From Bacteroidota bacterium (GTDB lineage Bacteria; Bacteroidota; Bacteroidia; Cytophagales; Cyclobacteriaceae), in the NCBI GenBank assembly GCA_023417065.1, contig JAEZGH010000089.1, positions 185,628 to 249,627 on the forward strand: a DNA stretch of 64,000 bases, in the 5' to 3' direction. This document shows, piece by piece, positions 16,188-24,953 of this stretch. Below the pieces are notes generated by a model, which ran no database searches, was not told where the DNA came from, and was given only the letters and a program-made list of their open reading frames with translations. Numbering within the stretch: position 1 is the stretch's first letter; every line of letters begins with the position of its first letter. The position numbers and the translations under genes are program-made.

Positions 16188-18272
16188 TTAGAAAGAATTC
16201 ACGCTTCCTGCAGATTCTTTGGGTAATGTGAAAAAGAAGGTACTACCGTTCCCTTCGGAGCTTTCCACCCAGATCCGGCCACCGTTTTTCTCAATGAACT
16301 CTTTGCAGAGGATCAGTCCGAGTCCGGTACCTTTCTCGTTGGCTGTACCGCGTGTTGTGTACGGAGCTGTCTTGTCGAACAGAATATTGAGAATTTCAGG
16401 CTTCATGCCAATTCCGTTATCCTTTACGGAGATCAGCCATTCCTTACCTTCATCCTGGCCAGTTATCAGAACCTCACCGCCATCGTTCGTGAACTTAATG
16501 GCATTCGTGATAAGGTTTCGAATCACAAGGTTTATCGTGTTGGCGTCACCAAAAGCAATCGCGGGATCAGGTATGTTGTTGACCATACGGATGGATTTAC
16601 CCGGCACAGAGGTCAGCAACTGGATATTCTCGTCGGCGATTTTGTGAAGGTCGATCTTTCCTGCCTGCAGATTGAGTTTATCCATTTGCAGCAGAGTCCA
16701 GTCGAGGAGGTTGTTCAACAGCGTTCGCGTATGGTTGAAACGCGAGCGCAGTTCCTTGATGTGGACGGATAGTTCAGACGGGTCGATAGCGCCCTTGTCC
16801 ATCAAATCCAGCAGCCCCGACAAGGCATTGATTGGCGATCTCAGATCATGCGAAATGATAGAAAAAAATTTGTCTTTAACCTGATTGAGTTTCTCCAGTT
16901 CTTCACTGCGTTTTTCCATCTCTACCTGATGCTGCAGGAGCAACTGGTTGATTTTTCTTCGTCGTTGCCCGCTCCGGTAAACGGTGATCAGAAGAATTCC
17001 GCTTAACGCCATCACAACGACAAGGATGTTTCTTACGAATTCCTGTTTGCGTATTGCACTGCGTTGTTCAGCCTGTTCGAGACTGAGGCGTGCGATCTGA
17101 GAGTCCTTGGATTCTGTTTCAAACTGCACCTGATAGCGCAGCAGCCTTGATTGTTTATCTGAACTGAACAGGGTGTCTTCGAACTGTTCGTACAGTTTGA
17201 AGTACTCAAGTGCCTTCCGGTAATCGCCGCGTTTCTCGTAAAGGGCTGACAAATGCTGGAAGCAATTTAGTTCGAGTACACGTGCATTGAGCGCGCGCGC
17301 CTGGTCAAGACTGGTGGTAATGTATTTATGCGCCTCATCAAACTGGCCCATGTTCAGGTAGACGAGACTTTTGCCGAGGTTCACTTCTGCTATGCCATAA
17401 CGATCTTTCGGACCGGCATACAATTCATTTGCTGAATCGTAATATGCCAGCGCCATTTGGTAGTTTTCCTGCATTGCGTGAATGCGCGCGATGTTGATCA
17501 TGGTCTTAGGCAGGAGGACACGAAGCTGTTGTTGCCGACTCAGACGGATAGTTTCCAATAGCGTTGTAAGGGCCGAATCGTATTTGCCCTCGCGAAGCAT
17601 GACATCGCCAAGTTCGGAAAGTGAATACGGTTCACCTTCTGCGTCGTTGATCGACAAGCTCATGGCGCGTGAGCGTTTCAAATATTCCTTTGCGGGTTGA
17701 AACTGTCCCAGTTCCTTGAACACGCGACCAATATTGTGAAGTGTGATGGTCGTGAGCAGCGAATCCTTCATGGATGTTGCAAACCGATACGAATGAAGGA
17801 AGTACTGATACGCCTCATCGTATTCGCCCATGTCGAAGTAGTCGTGTGCGACATAATTATAGCTGCGCGCGAGGCGGACGCTGTCGTTGAGACGGATACT
17901 GGCGTCAAGGGATTTTTTATCTTCCTTCAGTGCTGATTGAAAGTCACCGCTGATGCGATAGATAGAGCCCAGGCTGCGGTGAGCATCGGCGAGCCCCTGC
18001 GTGAACGACGTTTTCTCCGAGACGCGGATGGCGTCTTCCGTCAGTTCACGGCTCTTTGCAATGTCGACGTATTCATAGAGGGACGACAGCTTCAAAAGCG
18101 TATTTACCCGAACGTGGTCGGGAAGTTTTTTCTTCAGCTGAGCTTCCAGACTGTCGATCGTGTTTTGCGCAAATGTCAATCCACATCCGTGTAGCAGCAG
18201 CAAAATGGTCAGGAAACGCCTTGCGATAGCTGCCGCCAAGTCTAAACTAAAATAATTTTTAAGAAACCACAT
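16188..18272 (-). CDS. TPR-repeat sensor histidine kinase
   Basis: The protein has a signal peptide (core FLTILLLLHGCGLTFA), then about 350 residues of tetratricopeptide repeats (units such as ALEYFKLYEQFEDTLF, DEAYQYFLHSYRFA), a single membrane helix (ILVVVMALSGILLITVY), a coiled coil, and a cytoplasmic kinase core. The kinase core has the phospho-acceptor His in FFSIISHDLRSPINALSG, the N box NLVIRNLITNAIKF, the G1 box VKDNGIGM and the G2 box GTGLGLILC. TPRs would lie in the periplasm. It is encoded between nuoH and nuoI. The ATG at 18272 overlaps nuoH by 31 bp; a TTG at 18239, 2 bp past the nuoH stop, also gives a full signal peptide and may be the true start. No partner regulator is adjacent. 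Confidence 0.9.
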   Translation of the reverse strand: MWFLKNYFSLDLAAAIARRFLTILLLLHGCGLTFAQNTIDSLEAQLKKKLPDHVRVNTLLKLSSLYEYVDIAKSRELTEDAIRVSEKTSFTQGLADAHRSLGSIYRISGDFQSALKEDKKSLDASIRLNDSVRLARSYNYVAHDYFDMGEYDEAYQYFLHSYRFATSMKDSLLTTITLHNIGRVFKELGQFQPAKEYLKRSRAMSLSINDAEGEPYSLSELGDVMLREGKYDSALTTLLETIRLSRQQQLRVLLPKTMINIARIHAMQENYQMALAYYDSANELYAGPKDRYGIAEVNLGKSLVYLNMGQFDEAHKYITTSLDQARALNARVLELNCFQHLSALYEKRGDYRKALEYFKLYEQFEDTLFSSDKQSRLLRYQVQFETESKDSQIARLSLEQAEQRSAIRKQEFVRNILVVVMALSGILLITVYRSGQRRRKINQLLLQHQVEMEKRSEELEKLNQVKDKFFSIISHDLRSPINALSGLLDLMDKGAIDPSELSVHIKELRSRFNHTRTLLNNLLDWTLLQMDKLNLQAGKIDLHKIADENIQLLTSVPGKSIRMVNNIPDPAIAFGDANTINLVIRNLITNAIKFTNDGGEVLITGQDEGKEWLISVKDNGIGMKPEILNILFDKTAPYTTRGTANEKGTGLGLILCKEFIEKNGGRIWVESSEGNGSTFFFTLPKESAGSVNSF

Positions 18273-19333
18273 ACGATCACGAGTAGTAAGGCAAAGGGTG
18301 TCAAGTACTTCCACGAAAGGTTCATCAACTGATCAATTCGCAGACGCGGATAGGTCCAGCGCACCCAGATCTGGAGGCCCACGAAGAAAAGCGACTTGGA
18401 GACCAGCCAGAACACACCCCAGACGATACCTGTCCAGGTACCTGGTGTGCCGCTGGTCCAGGAGGCAAGTTCAACCGGACCTATATTGGGGAGAGGGGTA
18501 GCCCAACTACCAAAAAAGAGAACTGTTCCAAGGATGCTGACCAGCAGCATCATGGCATATTCTGACATCATCAGAATCGCCCAGCGAAACCCCGAATATT
18601 CAGTTTGGTAACCTGCGACAATTTCGGATTCTGCTTCAGGCAGATCGAAAGGTGCACGATTACATTCGGCAAGTGACGCTATAAAGAATATTATCCAGCC
18701 CAGAAAAAGCACGGGATATTTAAAGACATTCCACATAATGAAACCGCCCCAGCTCCGTGTGTCGACTTCCCAGCTGGTAACGCCAAGAAGATACTGTGGT
18801 TCATCCGAGAATATGCTTTGTTGATATGACATCTCCTGGAGACTCAGTGTTTCGCTCACCATACACACGGCGAGTACCGTCAATCCGAGGGGGACTTCAT
18901 ACGAGATAATCTGCGCCGCGGAGCGCATCGTTCCCAACATGCTGTATTTGTTGTTCGAACTTAGTCCCGCGATGATTATTCCGAGCACGTCAAGTGATAC
19001 AATCGCGAGCAGGAGGAATACCGCCGACCCGATGTTGGCACCAGTCCATTCAGGAGCCAGAGGGAGAGCAGAGAAACCTGCCAGGATCGATACAAAAATC
19101 ACTACAGGTGCAAGGCGGAACAGGAATTTATCCGCAGCGGAAGCAATTATGTCTTCCTTCTGGAGCAGTTTAACCAAATCGGCAACTGTTTGCAGCAAGC
19201 CATAGGGCCCGACTTCCATAGGACCCAGGCGATCCTGGATAAAGCCTGCAATCTTCCGTTCGGCATAAACGCCAATAACCATGTATAACAGGATCAATGG
19301 CAATATGAGAATGAAGGTTGTCACAGCAGACAT
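18242..19333 (-). CDS. nuoH: NADH-quinone oxidoreductase subunit H
   Basis: The 363-residue subunit that joins the membrane arm to the quinone pocket. It shows AERKIAGFIQDRLGPMEVGPYGLLQTVADLVKLLQKEDI, the hallmark of NuoH, plus AECNRAPFDLPEAESEIVAGYQTEYSGFRWA, the conserved acidic loop. It is the first gene of the local nuo operon; upstream is murI in the same direction, not nuoG. Genes for the peripheral arm (nuoA-G) are absent from the window, so the complex I genes are split. Confidence 0.97.
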   Translation of the reverse strand: MSAVTTFILILPLILLYMVIGVYAERKIAGFIQDRLGPMEVGPYGLLQTVADLVKLLQKEDIIASAADKFLFRLAPVVIFVSILAGFSALPLAPEWTGANIGSAVFLLLAIVSLDVLGIIIAGLSSNNKYSMLGTMRSAAQIISYEVPLGLTVLAVCMVSETLSLQEMSYQQSIFSDEPQYLLGVTSWEVDTRSWGGFIMWNVFKYPVLFLGWIIFFIASLAECNRAPFDLPEAESEIVAGYQTEYSGFRWAILMMSEYAMMLLVSILGTVLFFGSWATPLPNIGPVELASWTSGTPGTWTGIVWGVFWLVSKSLFFVGLQIWVRWTYPRLRIDQLMNLSWKYLTPFALLLVIVCGFLKIILV

Positions 19334-19404
19334 TTAGGACGAATATGAGTATTTTATTTATTTGTAATCTTCCCTTTTGTGAAAAAACGGCACGTACAAC
19401 TTAC

Positions 19405-20214
19405 TTAATCCCAAAGTGGATGTTTCTCAAGACTCACGGTTTTTTGGAAGAAAAGACGCGCTGTTGCTTCAAAAGATTCGGTATAATCAGACACCAGAAA
19501 ATGATGTTTGGCATTTTCATCGTTATTCAAAAGGTCATTTTCCTGGAGATAGTCCCGCAGGGCGAGTGCAACTGTTTCCGATGAATCCAATACCGGGAGC
19601 TGGTTACGGTAATACGCCTCAATTTCCGCCTTTATTATCGGATAATGGGTACATCCCAGAATCAATGCTTCAATGCTCTGAAGGGCAGGATCCGACAGAT
19701 ACTGGGCGATGATCTCATGGCTGATCTGATTATTGAAAAAACCTTCCTCAATCATCGGCACCAGCAGTGGCGTGGCAAGTGATTGGACCGTAATGTTCTT
19801 GTTCAGCTCGCTGATTTTCCGAACGTATACGCCCGATTGAACAGTACGCTTAGTGCCTATCAGCCCGATTCGGCTTCCCTGAAATTTGCGGCTGACCAGG
19901 TCGATCATGGGATCAATCACGTTTATGATCCTTACATTCTTGCCGACGTACTCCCGCAGCAGTTCGTAGGCTGCTGATGAGGCCGAGTTACACGCAATAA
20001 CGATGACCTTGCATTTTTTCCTCAACAGCACCTCAGCGATCTTCACCGAGTATGCCTGAATCGCCGCTTCTGACTTGTCGCCATAGGGAAGGTGGGCGGT
20101 GTCGCCGAAGTATATCATATTCTCAAGCGGGAGAAGCCGAACAATCGCGCGGGCAACTGTGAGGCCGCCAATGCCGCTGTCAAAAACGCCGATGGGTTGT
20201 GCCCTGTGAGTCAT
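19405..20214 (-). CDS. murI: Glutamate racemase
   Basis: This 269-residue enzyme supplies D-glutamate for peptidoglycan. The two catalytic cysteines are in VIACNSASSAAYE (about residue 74) and LILGCTHYPII (about residue 187). The N-terminal PIGVFDSGIGGLTVARAI is the classic start of the family. It lies 71 bp upstream of nuoH on the same strand and 93 bp downstream of a membrane protein gene. Confidence 0.96.
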   Translation of the reverse strand: MTHRAQPIGVFDSGIGGLTVARAIVRLLPLENMIYFGDTAHLPYGDKSEAAIQAYSVKIAEVLLRKKCKVIVIACNSASSAAYELLREYVGKNVRIINVIDPMIDLVSRKFQGSRIGLIGTKRTVQSGVYVRKISELNKNITVQSLATPLLVPMIEEGFFNNQISHEIIAQYLSDPALQSIEALILGCTHYPIIKAEIEAYYRNQLPVLDSSETVALALRDYLQENDLLNNDENAKHHFLVSDYTESFEATARLFFQKTVSLEKHPLWD

Positions 20215-20307
20215 ATCACTTTGAAGAAGCGGCGAATTTTGTCAAAATATTCGAGCAACGAATCCGGTTGATAGAAAAACATTTTTGACAGCCCCGCGCT
20301 TGGATAC

Positions 20308-21045
20308 CTACACCACGTTAGCTGATAACCGCGATACGGAAATCTCGCGCTTCTGTTTGTGTGAGCAGTATTTGCATTCCAGATGTTCAATGATGATCCC
20401 TGATTCGGCTTCCGTAGGTTTCTTGACCACCTCCTCGCTGCTGATGACCAGTGTATAGAACCCGCATTCAGGACATTCGATCGACTGATCATGAATGATA
20501 TATTTTTCAATTTTTTTGTAGCCTGTCTTTTCATCCAGCCAAACGTCGTAGTCAACGACCTGTACCTCTTCCTCGGCGATCATTGACTTTTCCATGTGCA
20601 CATCTTCCTCTTCCTCCGTAAGCCTACGCATGACATTGCCATCGGGCGATATCCGGGGTGCGGTTCTGAGTTTCTGAAGACGCCGGGCGATCTTCTTTGG
20701 ATATAAGATTTTCAAAAGGCTGTTTACGGCGAAATAGGCAACCACCATAAACGAAAGGCTAATGAAGACACGAACATAAAACCAGCGGGCCCCCATCTCT
20801 TTGATAAGGTCTGTGCCGATAGAGTTGATAGCAAAGGCACCGGCGAGCAGGAAGAAAACCATTGCAAACCAGAAGTACTTAATCTCGTGAAGGTTCACAT
20901 AGTCGTATTTCAGCTTGTAATCCTTGATACGAAGAACGTTAAATTCGTAGATAACCAGGGCGAGTACGCCCAGGGCAAGGCTTGCGAGGATACTGTAGAA
21001 CAAGATCTGGTTCCAAAGTCCGAGAAAAGAATCGCTGATTTCCAT
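20308..21045 (-). CDS. Membrane protein with C-terminal zinc ribbon, function unknown
   Basis: Three membrane helices lie at about residues 14-34, 57-77 and 92-112, followed by a basic linker, an acidic stretch (LTEEEEDVHMEK) and a C-terminal zinc ribbon with C191-P-E-C194 and C224-K-Y-C227. I know of no named function for this arrangement. The soluble part would face the cytoplasm if the N-terminus is outside. The gene precedes murI on the same strand. Confidence 0.75.
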   Translation of the reverse strand: MEISDSFLGLWNQILFYSILASLALGVLALVIYEFNVLRIKDYKLKYDYVNLHEIKYFWFAMVFFLLAGAFAINSIGTDLIKEMGARWFYVRVFISLSFMVVAYFAVNSLLKILYPKKIARRLQKLRTAPRISPDGNVMRRLTEEEEDVHMEKSMIAEEEVQVVDYDVWLDEKTGYKKIEKYIIHDQSIECPECGFYTLVISSEEVVKKPTEAESGIIIEHLECKYCSHKQKREISVSRLSANVV

Positions 21046-21250
21046 AATCGGGTAAATTGGTTAGTAAGCGAAATTTAGCTATCCCTCTCCTTAATATAAA
21101 AGGATGGCCTGGTTTCAGGGTGGTATGCAGCCGTGCGACCATGTATGATCCATGAAAAAAATGGTATAAACTGCCGAAAACTTATGAAGTAATCCTGTAT
21201 TTGGAACAGTTTTGTAATATTGCAGCAATTAATAACCAATCGATAAAGCT

Positions 21251-22078
21251 ATGGCGAATAACCTTCTTAAAGGCAAAAGGGGCATCATCTTCGGTGCGCT
21301 TGACGAAAACTCTATTGCATGGAAAACAGCACTGAAGGCCCATGAAGAAGGTGCTTCGTTCATCCTTACAAATGCCCCGATCGCATTGCGAATGGGCAAA
21401 ATAAATGAGCTTGCAAAGGCGTGTAATACGGAAGTAATTCCGGCTGATGCAACTTCTGAGGAAGATTTGCTCAACCTTTTTACGCGCAGCGTGGAAGTGC
21501 TTGGCGGCAAGCTTGACTTTGTACTTCATTCCATCGGGATGAGCCCGAACGTAAGAAAGGACAAATCTTATGGCGACCTCAATTATGACTGGTTCCTGAA
21601 GACACTTGATATTTCAGGGGTGTCGTTCCATAAGGTAATGCAAGCTGCCGAGAAGACAGATGCGATGAACGAGTGGGGTTCAATTGTAGCGCTGAGCTAT
21701 ATAGCCGCGCAGCGTTCTTTCCCTGATTATTCCGACATGGCGCAGGCCAAAGCTGTCCTCGAATCGATCGCCCGCAGTTACGGTTACCGCTTTGCAAAGA
21801 CAAAGAAGGTTCGCGTAAATACCATTTCTCAATCACCTACTAAAACTACCGCGGGTTCGGGTATTTCGGGATTCGACGTATTTTATGACTACGCCCAGAT
21901 GATGTCGCCCCTTGGTAATGCCTCAGCAGAAGACTGCGCAAACTACATTGTAGTTATGTTCTCAGACTTCACGCGTATGGTAACTATGCAAAATCTGATG
22001 CACGACGGCGGATTCTCAACCACCGGAATATCCGAAGATCTTATTGAGCGACTCACTGCGAAGAACAGCGGCAGCTAA
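21251..22078 (+). CDS. fabI: Enoyl-[acyl-carrier-protein] reductase (NADH)
   Basis: This short-chain dehydrogenase-type enzyme (275 residues) performs the last reduction in each cycle of fatty acid synthesis. The cofactor region GKRGIIFGALDENSIAW replaces the usual GxxxGxG as in FabI enzymes. HSIGMSP and the catalytic Y-x6-K in YSDMAQAKAVLES are present. The C-terminal MHDGGFSTTGIS is also typical. It is followed 6 bp later by ispE, so the two are probably one transcript. Confidence 0.96.
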   Translation: MANNLLKGKRGIIFGALDENSIAWKTALKAHEEGASFILTNAPIALRMGKINELAKACNTEVIPADATSEEDLLNLFTRSVEVLGGKLDFVLHSIGMSPNVRKDKSYGDLNYDWFLKTLDISGVSFHKVMQAAEKTDAMNEWGSIVALSYIAAQRSFPDYSDMAQAKAVLESIARSYGYRFAKTKKVRVNTISQSPTKTTAGSGISGFDVFYDYAQMMSPLGNASAEDCANYIVVMFSDFTRMVTMQNLMHDGGFSTTGISEDLIERLTAKNSGS

Positions 22079-22084
22079 GATGTT

Positions 22085-22897
22085 ATGGTTGCCTTTCCTC
22101 CCTGTAAGATAAACCTGGGGCTTCACGTTGTCAGGAAACGACCTGATGGTTTTCACGATCTTGAGACGTGTTTCTTCCCGGTGCCTTTTACAGATGTGTT
22201 GGAAATTATCCGTGCAGAAGAACTGGTGTTCACAACGTCCGGGCTGGATATCCCGGGAAGCGCTGCTGATAATCTATGTTTGAAAGCATTTCGCATGTTG
22301 CGCGACGATGGTCTCATTTCCGCCAATGTGCGTATTCACCTGCATAAAATCGTTCCTACAGGCGCGGGACTCGGAGGCGGTTCCTCCGACGCTGCACATA
22401 CGCTGAGGATGCTGAATACCATTTTTGATCTGAAGCTTGGGACTTCGGCACTCGAAAGCTATGCAGCCCGCCTTGGGAGTGACTGCGCATTTTTTATTCA
22501 CGATACGCCTATGATGGGCACAGGCCGCGGCGAAATCCTCGAGCCGATTGAGTTATCACTGAGCGGAATGTTTCTCGTGTTGCTGAATCCAGGTATTCAT
22601 GTGTCGACCGCAGACGCATTTGGTGGTATTAAGCCCGAGGCTTCCCGAACCAGTCTCGCTTCGATTATCAAATCACCAATTGGCGAATGGAGAGACGTAC
22701 TCAGGAACGATTTCGAGGTAACCGTATTCGAACGATATCCTGCCATCCGTGAATTGAAGGATAAGCTATATGCCGCCGGGGCAACATACGCCGCCATGAC
22801 GGGATCGGGTTCAACGGTCTTTGGAATCTTTCAGGAACCTGTTGACATTCCTTCTGTCGACAGCAAGACGCTGATCTGGCAAGGTGTTCTGCCCTAA
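22085..22897 (+). CDS. ispE: 4-diphosphocytidyl-2-C-methyl-D-erythritol kinase
   Basis: A GHMP kinase of 270 residues in the MEP isoprenoid pathway. The N-terminal FPPCKINLGLHVVRKRPDGFHDLETCF and the ATP-binding motif PTGAGLGGGSSDAA are decisive, as is the late MTGSGSTVFGIF. It follows fabI closely. Its 3' end overlaps the convergent EamA transporter gene by 4 bp. Confidence 0.96.
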   Translation: MVAFPPCKINLGLHVVRKRPDGFHDLETCFFPVPFTDVLEIIRAEELVFTTSGLDIPGSAADNLCLKAFRMLRDDGLISANVRIHLHKIVPTGAGLGGGSSDAAHTLRMLNTIFDLKLGTSALESYAARLGSDCAFFIHDTPMMGTGRGEILEPIELSLSGMFLVLLNPGIHVSTADAFGGIKPEASRTSLASIIKSPIGEWRDVLRNDFEVTVFERYPAIRELKDKLYAAGATYAAMTGSGSTVFGIFQEPVDIPSVDSKTLIWQGVLP

Positions 22898-23787
22898 ACC
22901 GTTGCCGGTTTGTCGAATCGTTTTTTCAGGAACGGATATGATGCCACGGCACTCAGGATAATTACCGTGCCGATATAGAAGTTAGTATTCATCTTTTCGG
23001 TATCGCCGAATATGATCACAGCCATTATGATTCCGTACAATGGTTCCAGGTTCAGCGTAAGCTGAATCACGAACACGCTTATCTTCTTCATCAGTTCCAC
23101 AGCAACCGAATAGGCATACACGGAGCATGCGCCTGAAAGTAACACAAGAAAAATCCAGTCCTGCCAGGTGGGCGAGAGGTTGAACGAGTACCCGGAACTA
23201 AATATCGGATAGATCAGTAGTATTGATCCAAGAATAAGGAAGATGCTGATCATCTCGTAAAACGTGATTGCGTAGGGGGACACCTCTCTTACCATTCGCG
23301 CGTTAAAAACCGAGAAGAGCGCTGACGTGAACCCTGCGAGTATCCCCAGCGATAGTCCACCAGCGTATTCAAAGTCGAATGAAAAGATGATGTACAATCC
23401 GGCGAGAACGGTGAGGCCGAGGAGCAACTCGAATTTTTTAATTCTGCTTTTGTTAAACCAGGGTTCGAGCAACGCTGCCCATAGTGAGTTGGTTGCAAAT
23501 CCGACGAGGCTTACAGATACGTTCGAAATTCTTGCTGAGCCGAAGAACGCAATCCAATGAATGGTTACGACGACGCCGATGAGCAGGAGTTTGATAAGCT
23601 GAGGCCGTGTTACTTTGAAAGATCCGCGGGTGATTAGTATAACGATCCCGATGCCCGCCGCTGATAGCAATCCACGGAAAAAGATCATTTCAAAAGCAGG
23701 AATGGAGATGAGTTTCCCGAGTATGGCCGAGAATCCCCAGAGAAAAACGATGAAGTGAAGTTTGGCGTAATCCGCGCGCGTTGCCAT
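22894..23787 (-). CDS. EamA/DMT family transporter
   Basis: This has ten predicted membrane helices in two EamA repeats across 297 residues. Notable segments are FHFIVFLWGFSAILGKLI-like first helix (seen as LHFIVFLWGFSAILGKL), WIAFFGSARISNVSVSLVGFATNSLWAALLEP in the first repeat, and LNLEPLYGIIMAVIIFGDTE in the second. Such proteins are drug/metabolite exporters; the substrate cannot be read from sequence. It lies 5 bp downstream of the LptF/G gene on the same strand. Confidence 0.9.
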   Translation of the reverse strand: MATRADYAKLHFIVFLWGFSAILGKLISIPAFEMIFFRGLLSAAGIGIVILITRGSFKVTRPQLIKLLLIGVVVTIHWIAFFGSARISNVSVSLVGFATNSLWAALLEPWFNKSRIKKFELLLGLTVLAGLYIIFSFDFEYAGGLSLGILAGFTSALFSVFNARMVREVSPYAITFYEMISIFLILGSILLIYPIFSSGYSFNLSPTWQDWIFLVLLSGACSVYAYSVAVELMKKISVFVIQLTLNLEPLYGIIMAVIIFGDTEKMNTNFYIGTVIILSAVASYPFLKKRFDKPATV

Positions 23788-23792
23788 TTAGC

Positions 23793-24932
23793 TTATCTGG
23801 GAACGTATTTATACATAGCAATTGAGATGAATCCGAAAATAATATTCGGAATCCATACCGAGATTGCGGGGTGCAGCCCGCCATTTTCAGCGACAGTCCT
23901 GAAGAGTGTAAAGAAAAGGATGAATATGAATGAAAGCAGAAATCCGAGCGCAATCTGAACGCCAGTACCTCCACGGCTTTTACGAGACGATACGATTGCT
24001 CCCATAAAGACGAGAATGAAGATTGTTATGGGTGCTGAATAGCGCGTATATTTCTCAACTTCATAAACCTCGACGCCGGTAGATCCGCGCGATCGGAGGG
24101 TGCGAATGTAGTCATCCAGTTCGTTCAGCGTTAGCCCGTCGTACTTGCGGTAGTCGTTTTCAAACTCCTTGGGGTGAATAACAAGAGTAGTATCCTTGGA
24201 GTCGCCTTCGCGATCACCACCCGGAAAAGTTTCCAGAACTTCTGGTTCGGGCTCTATTTTCTGCTGTGGCTGGTTGATCTTTTCAAAGACATCGTCGATC
24301 CGTTTCACCGACCATGTCCGCATTTTCCATTTTTGCGTCGTCGAATCCCATTCAATACGCTTCGCATAAAGTTTCTCCACCAGCTTGTTGTCCTCAAACC
24401 GTTCCATGGTAAAGTGGTAGCCAGTCTGATTGTTGTTGTTATAACTCTGCAGGTATAGGTAGGTATCGGGCGCCACCTGCATGTGTATGTTTCGCTGATC
24501 GAAGTAAAACTTCTTTTTGATGTACTGAAGCTCGAAGGCGAGGCGCGACTTGTTGGAATTCGGGATAATCCATCCGTTGAGCACGAAGCTGATTGCTGCG
24601 ACGATGGCCGCTCCTACAAAGAACGGAACGAGAAACCGGCGGAAGCTTACGCCACTACTTAATATCGCGACAATTTCGGTATGTCCGGCCATCCTTGCGC
24701 ATACATATACAGTTGCAATGAAGATGGTGATGGGCGTAATAAGACTTCCGATCCACGGAATGAAGTCGAGGTAGTATCCGGCAATCTGCCCGGCCTTCAA
24801 CTGCGCCTTGGCAAACTTATCCATCTTTTCGGTGAGGTCGATGACGGTGATAACGGCAAGCAGGATCAACACCACAAAGAAGAATGTGCTGAGGAACCGT
24901 TTGAGTACATACCAATCAAGTAATTTTAGCAT
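23793..24932 (-). CDS. LptF/LptG family permease (lipopolysaccharide export)
   Basis: A 379-residue YjgP/YjgQ-type protein: the first helix LDWYVLKRFLSTFFFVVLILLAVITVIDL, three helices, a large periplasmic beta domain (about residues 130-280), and three more helices. LptF and LptG together with LptB extract LPS from the inner membrane. Bacteroidota often have two scattered copies, and I cannot tell F from G. It fits with lptD elsewhere in the window. The gene lies between tgt and the EamA transporter, all on the same strand. Confidence 0.92.
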   Translation of the reverse strand: MLKLLDWYVLKRFLSTFFFVVLILLAVITVIDLTEKMDKFAKAQLKAGQIAGYYLDFIPWIGSLITPITIFIATVYVCARMAGHTEIVAILSSGVSFRRFLVPFFVGAAIVAAISFVLNGWIIPNSNKSRLAFELQYIKKKFYFDQRNIHMQVAPDTYLYLQSYNNNNQTGYHFTMERFEDNKLVEKLYAKRIEWDSTTQKWKMRTWSVKRIDDVFEKINQPQQKIEPEPEVLETFPGGDREGDSKDTTLVIHPKEFENDYRKYDGLTLNELDDYIRTLRSRGSTGVEVYEVEKYTRYSAPITIFILVFMGAIVSSRKSRGGTGVQIALGFLLSFIFILFFTLFRTVAENGGLHPAISVWIPNIIFGFISIAMYKYVPR

Positions 24933-24953
24933 GCTGCCTGCAGTTGATGTCGA

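Noticed and set aside
21215..21222. TAATATTG as a -7 element for fabI
   Set aside because: No TTG 19-21 bp upstream.
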